A DNA stretch of 64,000 nt from positions 1 to 64,000 of the forward strand of contig JBCCRM010000018.1 of assembly GCA_039513195.1 (NCBI GenBank). The letters run 5' to 3'. Shown here piece by piece: positions 1 through 7,585 of the stretch; positions within the stretch are counted from its first letter, which is position 1, and the number at the start of each line of letters is the position of its first letter. A model generated the notes under the pieces. The model made no database searches, was not told where the DNA came from, and saw nothing but the letters and a program-made list of their open reading frames with translations. The stretch comes from Thermohalobaculum sp039513195. GTDB taxonomy: Bacteria; Pseudomonadota; Alphaproteobacteria; Rhodobacterales; Rhodobacteraceae. The translations under genes were made by a program, and so were the position numbers.

Positions 1-166
1 AAGCCTTGGAAACTCTGGGCCTATGGGGGTTTCGAGCACAAGAGACTGGTCGCAAAACTCGCCTTCACAGGGCCTTTGCCCTACTGCCCGAACGAGGGCT
101 ATCGAACCGCAAATATGGCGTTACCCTTCAAGGTCTTAGCCAAAATTTCCAGCAGAAATTCAAGTG

Positions 167-241
167 TGGTGGGCGCGGCTGGGATTGAACCAGCGACCCC
201 TACGATGTCAACGTAGTGCTCTCCCACTGAGCTACGCGCCC
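167..241 (-). tRNA. tRNA-Val (anticodon GAC)
   Basis: The reverse strand folds into a full cloverleaf: acceptor stem GGGCGCG/CGCGCCC, D arm with AGCUCAGUGGGAGAGC, anticodon loop UUGACAU giving anticodon GAC, and a T arm with GGUUCAAUCC. The discriminator base is A (position 170) and the CCA end is encoded at 169-167. It reads valine codons GUC/GUU. A good promoter lies just upstream. Confidence 0.95.
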
Positions 242-251
242 CAATCTGTGC

Positions 252-280
252 CGTATACGCGCGGTCCAATGGCGGCGCAA
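252..280 (-). promoter_or_regulatory. sigma70-type promoter of tRNA-Val
   Basis: On the reverse strand, TTGCGC (280-275) and TATACG (257-252) are separated by exactly 17 bases, so transcription would begin around 245, a few bases before the mature tRNA 5' end at 241. This is motif reading only. Confidence 0.55.
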
Positions 281-341
281 GCCCTCTCGCCGTGCGGAAA
301 AAGGGGTGCGTCGCCGCATCGAAGGCGCTACTTTCCGCCCT

Positions 342-1205
342 ATGATAGACCCATCTCCTTTTCGCCTGGTTGATCCTGCAGAGCTGCGGACGAATGCGGT
401 GTTCAGCTCACCCCATTCGGGCAGAGACTATCCGGACGAACTGATAAGGGGTTCCAAGCTCGATGCTCATGCGCTCCGCGCGTCAGAAGATGTGCTCGTC
501 GACACGCTTTTCGAAGCCGCCCCTGGGCATGGTGCGCCTTTGCTCTGCGCGACGGCGCCGCGGGCCTGGCTGGATCTGAACCGTGCTCCGACCGAGCTGG
601 ATCCGCTGCTGATTGACGGGGTCCGCGAACAGGGAATCAATCAGCGCGTTGCCGCTGGGCTCGGGGTGGTCCCACGGGTGGTTTCCGAGGGAGCTGAGAT
701 TTACGAAGGCCGGCTTAGCCTCGCCCAAGCGCGAGAGAGGATCGACCGGATCCACGCGCCTTACCATCGAAAGTTGGAAGCGCTGTTGACGCGGGCGCGG
801 CGGCGCTACGGTTCGGCGCTGCTGTTCGATTGCCATTCGATGCCGTCGGAGGCTTTGCGCGCCGCGCCGCGGGTGCGCGGCCGCTGCCCGGAGATTGTGC
901 TGGGGGACCGGTTTGGGGTTGCCGCGGGCCGCGCGATCGTCTCGGTCACACAAGCAGCATTCGAACGCGCCGGCTTTGTCGTGGCGCGCAACGCTCCGTT
1001 CGCGGGGGGCTACATTACCCAGCGTTACGGCAGGCCGGCGCATGGCTTAAACGCCGTGCAGATAGAAATCGACCGCGGCCTCTACCTCGATCAAAAAAGC
1101 TTGGAAGCCTCGACCGCTTTTGCCGATGTTCGTGCGAGAATTGGCGGGGTTATTGCCGAGCTTGTGGCGGCGACACCCGATCTATCGGCGCTTGCGGCGG
1201 AATAA
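342..1205 (+). CDS. N-formylglutamate amidohydrolase family protein
   Basis: A 287-residue protein of the N-formylglutamate amidohydrolase (HutG/FGase) family, which hydrolyses N-formyl-glutamate or related N-acyl amino acids in the cytoplasm, for example at the end of histidine breakdown. Family marks are the N-terminal FSSPHSGRDYP segment, a central RAWLDLNRAPTELDP segment, and LLFDCHSMP with likely metal-binding Asp, Cys and His. The C-terminal NAPFAGGYITQRYG and ALNAVQIEIDR-like region is also typical. The ATG at 342 is preferred over an upstream in-frame start at 306 because family homology begins close to it. No other hut gene is nearby, so the exact substrate is open. It stands alone, with the tRNA divergent and a small-RNA candidate downstream on the other strand. 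Confidence 0.88.
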   Translation: MIDPSPFRLVDPAELRTNAVFSSPHSGRDYPDELIRGSKLDAHALRASEDVLVDTLFEAAPGHGAPLLCATAPRAWLDLNRAPTELDPLLIDGVREQGINQRVAAGLGVVPRVVSEGAEIYEGRLSLAQARERIDRIHAPYHRKLEALLTRARRRYGSALLFDCHSMPSEALRAAPRVRGRCPEIVLGDRFGVAAGRAIVSVTQAAFERAGFVVARNAPFAGGYITQRYGRPAHGLNAVQIEIDRGLYLDQKSLEASTAFADVRARIGGVIAELVAATPDLSALAAE

Positions 1206-1245
1206 ATCGCCCGCCGCATCGTCGCCTTCGGGCTCCTACACATCC

Positions 1246-1271
1246 AAAAAAAAGGCCGGGTTGCCCCGGCC
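1246..1271 (-). terminator. Rho-independent terminator of the small-RNA candidate
   Basis: A perfect 7-bp stem GGCCGGG/CCCGGCC (1271-1254) closed by a GCAA loop is followed on the reverse strand by eight T (1253-1246). It would also stop read-through from dinB. On the forward strand there is no T tract, so it does not serve the amidohydrolase gene. Confidence 0.85.
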
Positions 1272-1323
1272 TAAGTCTAAGGGAGGAAACGCCCAGGAAG
1301 GGCGGCGATGCCGAAGCACCGCT
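1246..1323 (-). ncRNA. Candidate ~78-nt small RNA with exposed anti-Shine-Dalgarno motif
   Basis: On the reverse strand a near-ideal promoter is followed by three hairpins and a U tract with no credible reading frame. Hairpin 1 (1322-1305) is GCGGUGC-UUCG-GCAUCGC with a UUCG tetraloop. Hairpin 2 (1304-1290) is CGCCC-UUCCU-GGGCG. A single-stranded stretch with UUUCCUCCC (1289-1281) follows, which is complementary to Shine-Dalgarno sequences. Hairpin 3 is the terminator GGCCGGG-GCAA-CCCGGCC followed by eight U. The layout resembles alphaproteobacterial small RNAs with CCUCC motifs, such as the CcsR and alpha-r14 types, but I cannot assign it to a named family. It lies downstream of dinB in the same direction, with its own promoter. 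Confidence 0.65.
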
Positions 1324-1330
1324 GAGAAGG

Positions 1331-1359
1331 AGATTAAGTGTGCGCCGCAACAAAAGCAA
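1331..1359 (-). promoter_or_regulatory. sigma70-type promoter of the small-RNA candidate
   Basis: Reverse-strand -35 TTGCTT (1359-1354) and -10 TAATCT (1336-1331) with an exact 17-base spacer. The expected start is the A at about 1323, seven bases past the -10 box, which places hairpin 1 at the very 5' end of the RNA. Confidence 0.6.
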
Positions 1360-1472
1360 TAGTGCGTGTGCGAAAAAGACTATTGGGCGCCTAACTCGCA
1401 GGCAGTGGATAAAGTTGCGGTGCCAATTGGGCACAATGCCGCAGCGTTTGCCCAGTATTTTTGCAGTTTGGG

Positions 1473-2732
1473 TTATTTGAGGGCTCGCCCGCGCAGAATT
1501 GCGCCAGTGCCAAAGCGAGCCCGGATGCCGTCTGTGACGTCTTCTGCGCGTCGTAGCGCATCGCTTCGATCCTCGAACAACGCCTCTGTCTCGGTATGGT
1601 GCACGTGCTGCGACAAGGTGCTGAGACCGATTCCGATCAGACGATAGGGGCCGGATTCGAGCATGCGCCGAAGCAACGGCTCAGCGGCAGAATACAGCGT
1701 CTGCGCATGGTTGGTGGCGGGCTCGGTGCGGGTCTGGCGGCTCAGTGTCTTGAACCCCGCGGTCTTGAGCTTCAAAGTCACAGTTGCACCGACCAGGCCT
1801 TTCGCTTTGGCGCGGTCGGAAGTCCTCACCGACAACCGCCAGAGATGGCCGCAGAGCGCATCCGTGTCGTTTAGATCGTCGTCGAAGGTCGTCTCGGACG
1901 AGATGCTCTTGGTTTCGTGATCGGGGCTCACCGCGCGAGTATCGATCCCCTGCGCAAGTTCCCAAAGCCTGCGGCCCATACTGCCATGGATTGCGGTGAG
2001 GCGCACTGGATCGGCCGCCGACAGATCGGCATTGGTGCGGTAGCCATCCGCCTCGAGCCGCGCGGCGAAGGCGGCGCCTACCCCCCAAATCGAGCGCACG
2101 GGCCGCGGGGCCAGGAAATCGACGGTCTCGGCCCGACCGATCACCGAGAAACCCCGGGGCTTGTCGAGATCCGAGGCGATCTTGGCGAGGTATTTGTTGT
2201 GGCTTAGCCCGACCGAGACGCTGACCCCGATCTCTGCCTCGATCTCTGCGGCGAGCCGCGCCATGGACAGCGCCGGTGGTGCGCCCAACAGGCGCTCGGT
2301 TCCTCCGAGATCCATGAACGCCTCGTCCAGCGACAGCGGCTCGACCAGCGGGGTCAATGCCGTCATCCGAGCACGGATCTCGCGGCTGACCGCGGCGTAG
2401 TGGTCCATCCGAGGGCGGATGATCACCGCATCTGGACAGAGGGCGAGCGCCTTGAACATCGGCATGGCAGAACGCACGCCGGCGATGCGGGCCACGTAGC
2501 AGCAGGTCGAAACGACACCGCGCCGCCCGCCGCCGACGATGACTGGGAACTGGCTCAGATCAGGGTTATCGCGCTTCTCCACAGAGGCATAGAACGCGTC
2601 GCAGTCCAGATGTGCGACCGTCAGCGTGCCGAGTTCCGGATGCGATAGAAGCCGGGGCCGCCCGCAATTCGGACATCTCCGGTGCACCGGTGTCTCGTGC
2701 CAGGCAAAGCAATCGCGGCAAAGCGACGGCAT
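1473..2732 (-). CDS. dinB: DNA polymerase IV (Y-family translesion polymerase)
   Basis: A 419-residue Y-family polymerase that copies damaged templates with low fidelity. The palm motif HLDCDAFYASVEK and the catalytic SLDEAF are both present, so the active-site acidic residues are intact. The helix-hairpin-helix (IWGVGAAFAARL) and little-finger regions follow. The protein opens with a four-cysteine zinc-finger-like segment (CRDC and CPNCG within the first ~30 residues), an extension known from alphaproteobacterial DinB. The ATG at 2732 is chosen because it begins that segment and follows GGAAAGG; longer in-frame starts add a low-quality extension. It lies 150 bases downstream of pyrF on the same strand. 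Confidence 0.93.
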   Translation of the reverse strand: MPSLCRDCFAWHETPVHRRCPNCGRPRLLSHPELGTLTVAHLDCDAFYASVEKRDNPDLSQFPVIVGGGRRGVVSTCCYVARIAGVRSAMPMFKALALCPDAVIIRPRMDHYAAVSREIRARMTALTPLVEPLSLDEAFMDLGGTERLLGAPPALSMARLAAEIEAEIGVSVSVGLSHNKYLAKIASDLDKPRGFSVIGRAETVDFLAPRPVRSIWGVGAAFAARLEADGYRTNADLSAADPVRLTAIHGSMGRRLWELAQGIDTRAVSPDHETKSISSETTFDDDLNDTDALCGHLWRLSVRTSDRAKAKGLVGATVTLKLKTAGFKTLSRQTRTEPATNHAQTLYSAAEPLLRRMLESGPYRLIGIGLSTLSQHVHHTETEALFEDRSDALRRAEDVTDGIRARFGTGAILRGRALK

Positions 2733-2882
2733 CTCTCGACCTTTCCTCGGCGCGGCCAGGTCCCGCATGCCCGCCATCGCCCGTGGGCGGTTGGTGGAGG
2801 GCGGTGGCGGGCATGCGCCAACCCCACCACACCGCCGCAGTATGCAGCGATGCGAAAGTGTCACCAAGGGGGGGCTTCGGCC

Positions 2883-3593
2883 TCAGGTCAGGCTCGCCAG
2901 GATCTCCTCTGCTGCACGCCGCGGATCTGGCGCCGATAGGATCGGGCGGCCGACCACAATGTGATCTGCACCGGCTGCGGTGGCTTCGAGTGGCGTCGCA
3001 ACGCGCTTTTGATCGCCAAGCGCGCCGCCCGCCGGACGCACGCCGGGGGTAACGATCAGGCGGCCGGCGGCCTCCGGCAGCGCCCGGATCGCAGCGGCTT
3101 CCTGCGGGCTCGCGATCACGCCATCGGCCCCGGCGGCCAGCGCCCGGCGCGCCCTTTCAAGGGCAATGTCCGGCACGGTGCCGCCCAAGATCATCATCTT
3201 GTCCAGGTCCTCGCGGTCGAGCGATGTCAGAACGGTGACCGCGAGGATCTTCGGCCCCATGTCGCCACGCCCCTCGACCGCTGCTTGCACCACATGCGGG
3301 TCGCCATGGACGGTGAGAAAATCGAGATCGAACTGCGCGATGCCGCGCACCGCCGCCTCGACCGTCGCGCCGATATCGAACAGCTTCATGTCGAGGAAGA
3401 CCCGTTTTCCGCGATCCTTCAGCTCTATCGCCAGCGCAAGCCCGCCACCGGTCAGCATACCGAGGCCGATTTTGTAAAATGAAACGGCCGGACCGAGCCG
3501 GTCTGCCATCTCCTCGCCCGCCGCAGCATGCGGTAGGTCGAGTGCAACGATCAGCCTGTCATCCACCCCGATGCCCTTAGACTCTGCGTCCAT
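2883..3593 (-). CDS. pyrF: Orotidine 5'-phosphate decarboxylase
   Basis: A 236-residue TIM-barrel enzyme that decarboxylates OMP to UMP, the last step of pyrimidine synthesis. The signature DxKxxD is visible as FLDMKLFDIG near residues 66-75, with YKIGL before it and the phosphate-binding VTPGVRP and VVGRPI loops near the C-terminus. Length is normal for the family. The ATG at 3593 is preferred; a TTG four codons upstream is in frame, and the G-rich GGGGGCGGG just before the ATG may serve as ribosome binding site. It sits between a small exported protein gene upstream (67-base gap) and dinB downstream, all on one strand. Confidence 0.95.
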   Translation of the reverse strand: MDAESKGIGVDDRLIVALDLPHAAAGEEMADRLGPAVSFYKIGLGMLTGGGLALAIELKDRGKRVFLDMKLFDIGATVEAAVRGIAQFDLDFLTVHGDPHVVQAAVEGRGDMGPKILAVTVLTSLDREDLDKMMILGGTVPDIALERARRALAAGADGVIASPQEAAAIRALPEAAGRLIVTPGVRPAGGALGDQKRVATPLEATAAGADHIVVGRPILSAPDPRRAAEEILASLT

Positions 3594-3660
3594 GCCCGCC
3601 CCCAATCCGCGTGTCCCCAGGGGTGATGGCAGCGCAGGCGTGCCGGGGCAAGGCTCGGGA

Positions 3661-4221
3661 TCAGCGGAACCAGATCGGCAGATCTACGAAGGCGCCGCTG
3701 ACCGCGTCTGCCGGCCCCCCTGGCGGTTGGTCGATCGGCACGAAAACCTCGACCTCTGCCCCCAAGATGCTGGGACTGCCCGGTATCCCGCCCAGCGGCG
3801 CGAATGCGGTCTCCAGGGCCGCTCCAAGCTGCGTCTCGCGCTCGAGCGTTTTGTCGAGCCTGCAGATCTGCCGTTCCGGCGAAAGCCGGGCGCCCGCCAT
3901 CTGGCAAAACATCTCCATGGCGATCTGCCAGGAATGTTGCGCGTCGCGCACACCTTCAGAGACGGCCAGCAGGGTCTCGGCTCGGGCGCCTTCGATCCCG
4001 GCCGTCAGACTGCCGAGGCGCGTTTCCATAGCCATGAGCCTGCCGTCGGCCAGTTGCCCGATGCAGGCTGCGCGGCCATGGGCGAAGATCTCCGCCGCGC
4101 AGGCGCGCTCCGCGATGGTGCGGGCGTCGAGACCGTGCCCGTCGGCGTTGGCCGAGACCGCCATCGCGCCCTGCATCACCCCCAGCGCCAGCAGCGCCGC
4201 CCCCAAGCGTCTCGCGATCAT
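3661..4221 (-). CDS. Exported protein resembling the DUF1311/LprI type
   Basis: A 186-residue protein with a clear signal peptide (RR, then a hydrophobic LGAALLALGVMQGAMAVSANA stretch cut near residue 25). The mature part has four cysteines in two pairs. The segment DAQHSWQIAMEMFCQ followed by ICRLDKTLERETQL recalls the second half of DUF1311/LprI lysozyme-inhibitor domains, where a Gln-x-x-Trp and paired cysteines recur; this is a weak resemblance. The start ATG at 4221 follows a strong GGAGGA ribosome site. The gene is divergent from clpB and upstream of pyrF. Function is unknown beyond a likely periplasmic location. Confidence 0.75.
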   Translation of the reverse strand: MIARRLGAALLALGVMQGAMAVSANADGHGLDARTIAERACAAEIFAHGRAACIGQLADGRLMAMETRLGSLTAGIEGARAETLLAVSEGVRDAQHSWQIAMEMFCQMAGARLSPERQICRLDKTLERETQLGAALETAFAPLGGIPGSPSILGAEVEVFVPIDQPPGGPADAVSGAFVDLPIWFR

Positions 4222-4294
4222 CGGTCGTCCTCCATTACCACCCCGGTTGCGACAAAAGAGCTTTTGGTTGAGCATCCGGTTAATGCCGGACCGC

Positions 4295-4325
4295 CTTGCA
4301 AACGCGTTGCGGAAAGACCACATCT
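4295..4325 (+). promoter_or_regulatory. Possible heat-shock (sigma32-like) promoter of clpB
   Basis: CTTG at 4295-4298 and CCACATCT at 4318-4325 loosely resemble the alphaproteobacterial sigma32 pattern (CTTG, about 17-18 bases, then a C-rich -10 box). The spacing is slightly long and the -10 imperfect. It is proposed mainly because clpB is usually under heat-shock control. Confidence 0.3.
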
Positions 4326-4422
4326 GCTGTGGGCGCGCGCAGTGGCGGCGCACCGATACCAGAGGCGAGGTTTGGCGTGCCTTGCGTGGGCGCCGGACGG
4401 ATCGTGCCGCGAGGAGACAGTC

Positions 4423-7035
4423 ATGAATATAGAGAAGTTTACGGATCGAGCAAAGGGATTTGTCCAATCCGCTCAGACGATTGCCTTGCGAGAGGGGCAT
4501 CAGCGCCTGACCGCCGAGCACCTCTTGAAAGCACTGTTGGACGACGAGAAGGGGCTCGCCGCAAATCTGATCTCGGCTGCCGGTGGGGACGCCAAACTTG
4601 CGCGTACTGGGGCGGATGCGGCTGTTGCCCGTTTGCCGAAAGTTTCCGGCGGAGATGGCCAAATCTACATGGACACCGGGCTTGCGCGTCTCCTGGGCGA
4701 GGCGGAGAGGGTCGCCGACCGGTCGGGCGACAGTTTCGTCTCTGCCGAGCGGCTGCTGGTCGCGCTTGCCCAGGCCCAGGGGACGGAGGCGGCGCAGGTG
4801 CTGTCGAGCGCCGGGGTTCGGCCGCAACCGCTTGACCAGGCCATTGCCGATCTGCGGAAGGGCCGGACGGCGGACAGTGCTTCGGCCGAGAACGCCTATG
4901 ATGCGCTGAAGAAATATGCCCGCGATCTGACTGAGGCGGCGCGCGAGGGAAAGATCGACCCGGTCATCGGCCGGGACGAGGAGATCCGGCGCGCGGTCCA
5001 GGTCCTGTCGCGACGTACGAAGAACAACCCGGTGCTTATCGGCGAGCCTGGCGTCGGCAAAACCGCCATCGCTGAGGGGCTGGCCATCCGCATCGTCAAT
5101 GGTGATGTCCCGGAGAGCTTGCGGAACAAGCGACTGATGGCGTTGGATATGGGCGCGTTGATCGCCGGCGCCAAGTATCGCGGCGAGTTCGAGGAGCGCT
5201 TGAAGGGCGTTTTGTCGGAGGTGCAGGCCGCTGCGGGCGGGATCGTTCTCTTCATCGACGAAATGCACACCCTGGTGGGTGCCGGCAAGGCTGATGGGGC
5301 GATGGATGCCTCCAACCTCCTGAAACCGGCCCTGGCCCGGGGCGAACTCCACTGCGTGGGCGCGACGACACTCGACGAATACCGCAAACATGTCGAGAAA
5401 GATGCGGCACTCGCGCGCAGGTTCCAGCCCGTCTTCGTCAGTGAACCGACGGTTGAGGACGCGATTTCGATCCTCCGCGGGATCAAGGAGAAGTACGAGG
5501 TCCATCACGGGGTCCGGATCACCGACTCCGCGCTCGTGTCTGCGGCGACCCTCTCGAACCGCTACATCACCGACCGATTCCTGCCGGATAAGGCGATCGA
5601 CCTTATGGACGAGGCGGCGAGCCGGTTGCGGATGGAGGTCGATTCGAAGCCGGAGGAGCTGGACGCGCTGGATCGGGAGATCCTGCAAAAGCAGATCGAG
5701 GCGGAGGCGCTGAAGAAGGAAAGCGACGACGCCTCGAAAGACCGGCTTGAGAAGCTTGAAGCTGAGCTGGCTTCCTTGCAGGAGGAGAGCGACGCGCTGA
5801 CCGCGCGCTGGCAAGCCGAAAAGGACAAGTTGGCCGGCGCCCGCGAGATCAAGGAGAAGCTCGACGAGGCGCGCAACCGGCTGGAGATCGCCAAGCGTGA
5901 GGGCGATTTGGCAAAGGCGGGCGAGCTGTCCTATGGCGTGATCCCAGACCTGGAGCGGCGGCTCGGAGAGGCCGAGGCTGCAGGTGAAGTCGGCGATGTG
6001 ATGGTCGAGGAGGCCGTGGCCCCGGAACATGTTGCCCAGGTGGTCGGCCGCTGGACTGGCATTCCCGTCGACAAGATGCTGGAGGGTGAGCGGGAGAAGC
6101 TGCTCCGGATGGAGGAGGTGATCGCCGGTCGCGTGATTGGCCAGGAGAAGGCGGTCGAGGCGGTCTCGAACGCCGTGCGCCGGGCGCGCGCAGGGCTGTC
6201 AGATCCAAACCGGCCTATGGGCTCCTTCCTGTTCCTCGGCCCCACAGGCGTTGGCAAGACCGAGCTGACCAAGGCGCTGGCCGCTTTCCTGTTCGACGAC
6301 GACCAGGCCATGGTTCGCATCGACATGTCGGAGTTCATGGAGAAGCACTCGGTCGCCAGGATGATCGGGGCGCCGCCGGGTTATGTCGGTTACGACGAGG
6401 GCGGCGTGCTGACCGAAGCGGTGCGCCGCCGGCCCTATCAGGTGGTGCTGTTCGACGAGGTCGAAAAGGCCCATCCGGATGTCTTCAACGTGCTCCTCCA
6501 GGTGCTGGACGAGGGGCGGCTGACCGACGGGCAAGGACGCACAGTCGATTTCCGCAACACGTTGATCATCCTCACCTCCAACCTCGGGGCGGAGTTCCTG
6601 TCGGCGCTGCCGGACGGCGCACAGGCCGAGGCGGCGGAGGACCAGGTTATGGCGGTCGTCCGCGGGCATTTCCGGCCGGAATTTCTGAACCGGTTGGACG
6701 AGATCATCCTATTCGACCGTCTTTCCCGCGGGCACATGGGCGGGATCGTGGACATCCAGCTCGGCCAGCTCGCCAAGCGGTTGGAGCCGCGGAAGATCGT
6801 TTTGGAGATGGACGATGCGGCCCGCAACTGGCTGGCCGACAAGGGCTATGACCCGGTGTATGGCGCGCGTCCGCTGAAGCGCGTTATCCAAAAGGCATTG
6901 CAGGATCCGCTGGCTGAGCTGCTCCTCTCGGGTGCCTTAAAGGATGGCGAGGCGCTACCCGTGTCGGCGGATCAGGACGGTCTGATCCTGGGAGAGCGGG
7001 CCCAACAGGCGGCGCGGCTCGCAACCGTGCATTAA
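4423..7035 (+). CDS. clpB: ATP-dependent disaggregase ClpB
   Basis: An 870-residue Hsp100 chaperone that, with DnaK/DnaJ, pulls proteins out of aggregates. The Clp N-domain (residues 1-150) is followed by the first AAA+ module with Walker A GEPGVGKT at 207-214 and Walker B VLFIDEMHT. A long coiled-coil middle domain (about 410-530) comes next, then the second AAA+ module with GPTGVGKT at 606-613. The coiled-coil M-domain separates ClpB from ClpA. The ATG at 4423 follows GAGGAG and matches the normal ClpB N-terminus; the frame stays open upstream but that part is not homologous. Its stop codon overlaps a tiny downstream frame. Confidence 0.97.
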   Translation: MNIEKFTDRAKGFVQSAQTIALREGHQRLTAEHLLKALLDDEKGLAANLISAAGGDAKLARTGADAAVARLPKVSGGDGQIYMDTGLARLLGEAERVADRSGDSFVSAERLLVALAQAQGTEAAQVLSSAGVRPQPLDQAIADLRKGRTADSASAENAYDALKKYARDLTEAAREGKIDPVIGRDEEIRRAVQVLSRRTKNNPVLIGEPGVGKTAIAEGLAIRIVNGDVPESLRNKRLMALDMGALIAGAKYRGEFEERLKGVLSEVQAAAGGIVLFIDEMHTLVGAGKADGAMDASNLLKPALARGELHCVGATTLDEYRKHVEKDAALARRFQPVFVSEPTVEDAISILRGIKEKYEVHHGVRITDSALVSAATLSNRYITDRFLPDKAIDLMDEAASRLRMEVDSKPEELDALDREILQKQIEAEALKKESDDASKDRLEKLEAELASLQEESDALTARWQAEKDKLAGAREIKEKLDEARNRLEIAKREGDLAKAGELSYGVIPDLERRLGEAEAAGEVGDVMVEEAVAPEHVAQVVGRWTGIPVDKMLEGEREKLLRMEEVIAGRVIGQEKAVEAVSNAVRRARAGLSDPNRPMGSFLFLGPTGVGKTELTKALAAFLFDDDQAMVRIDMSEFMEKHSVARMIGAPPGYVGYDEGGVLTEAVRRRPYQVVLFDEVEKAHPDVFNVLLQVLDEGRLTDGQGRTVDFRNTLIILTSNLGAEFLSALPDGAQAEAAEDQVMAVVRGHFRPEFLNRLDEIILFDRLSRGHMGGIVDIQLGQLAKRLEPRKIVLEMDDAARNWLADKGYDPVYGARPLKRVIQKALQDPLAELLLSGALKDGEALPVSADQDGLILGERAQQAARLATVH

Positions 7036-7166
7036 TGCGCCTGGCGCGGCGGTGGGTTCTGCGCGCCGCCGCGCTGCTGGCTGTTCTGCCGGTCGGGCCG
7101 ATGTTCGCCGCCTATCTTACTGCGGTGAGACCGTCGGCCGCGCGTTCCCGAATGCTGGAGAGATGA
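7035..7166 (+). CDS. Putative 43-residue membrane peptide coupled to clpB
   Basis: A small frame whose ATG uses the last A of the clpB TAA stop (TAATG), an arrangement typical of translational coupling. The product starts with Arg-rich MRLARRWVLR followed by a hydrophobic run AAALLAVLPVGPMFAAYL, so a single membrane helix or signal-like segment is predicted. There is no Shine-Dalgarno of its own. I do not recognise a family. It could be a chance frame. Confidence 0.35.
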   Translation: MRLARRWVLRAAALLAVLPVGPMFAAYLTAVRPSAARSRMLER

Positions 7167-7585
7167 CCGGCGCCGTTGGGGTGCCGCTCGACAGGGAAGA
7201 CTTTGGATCCAATTGCTCTCTCTCTCTGCGGCTTGATGTTGGGGTTGTGGCTACGACGCCGCCGTAAAGACCACCTGCCCGTCCTGGGTTCCGCACGAGG
7301 GCCACTGCGATGCGACCTTCGAGTTGCTTGCGATTCGCAACGTTAATGCGGATTGTGCCGCCAAGCGGCGCCCTGCCGCATCGGTCGGTGCCTTGAAACA
7401 GTCGCCATAGCTGTTTCCCTCCAGCACCGGACGACCCGGCGTGTCCAAAGCGCCGGGTCGTCGCCCCGGCCACTGATCAGGCGTGCCGGATCGCAGAAGT
7501 CCTCCCCCCTGCCGCCGATTGCACTTTCCTTCCGCGCCGCCGTGGTTACTTCGTCCCAATAGGCCAGCCGAGTGATGGAGGACCC
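7167..7585. other. Intergenic region between clpB and the CoxL-like gene
   Basis: 419 bases with no convincing gene. It contains a perfect 12-bp palindrome (listed separately) and must hold the promoter of the CoxL-like gene. A frame crossing it on the reverse strand is low-complexity Arg/Pro-rich and looks non-coding. Confidence 0.5.
7430..7462. repeat. Perfect 12-bp inverted repeat
   Basis: GACGACCCGGCG (7430-7441) and CGCCGGGTCGTC (7451-7462) are exact reverse complements around a 9-base loop. There is no T tract on either side, so an ordinary intrinsic terminator is unlikely. It could be an RNA stem, a Rho-associated pause, or a protein-binding site. Confidence 0.6.

Noticed and set aside
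3661..6030. A very long reverse-strand frame crossing clpB
   Set aside because: Only its last 187 codons (from the ATG at 4221) have a ribosome site and signal peptide; the rest is antisense to clpB and driven by its codon bias.
7430..7462. Terminator at the 12-bp palindrome
   Set aside because: No T tract on either strand and it is nearly 300 bases from any gene end on either side.
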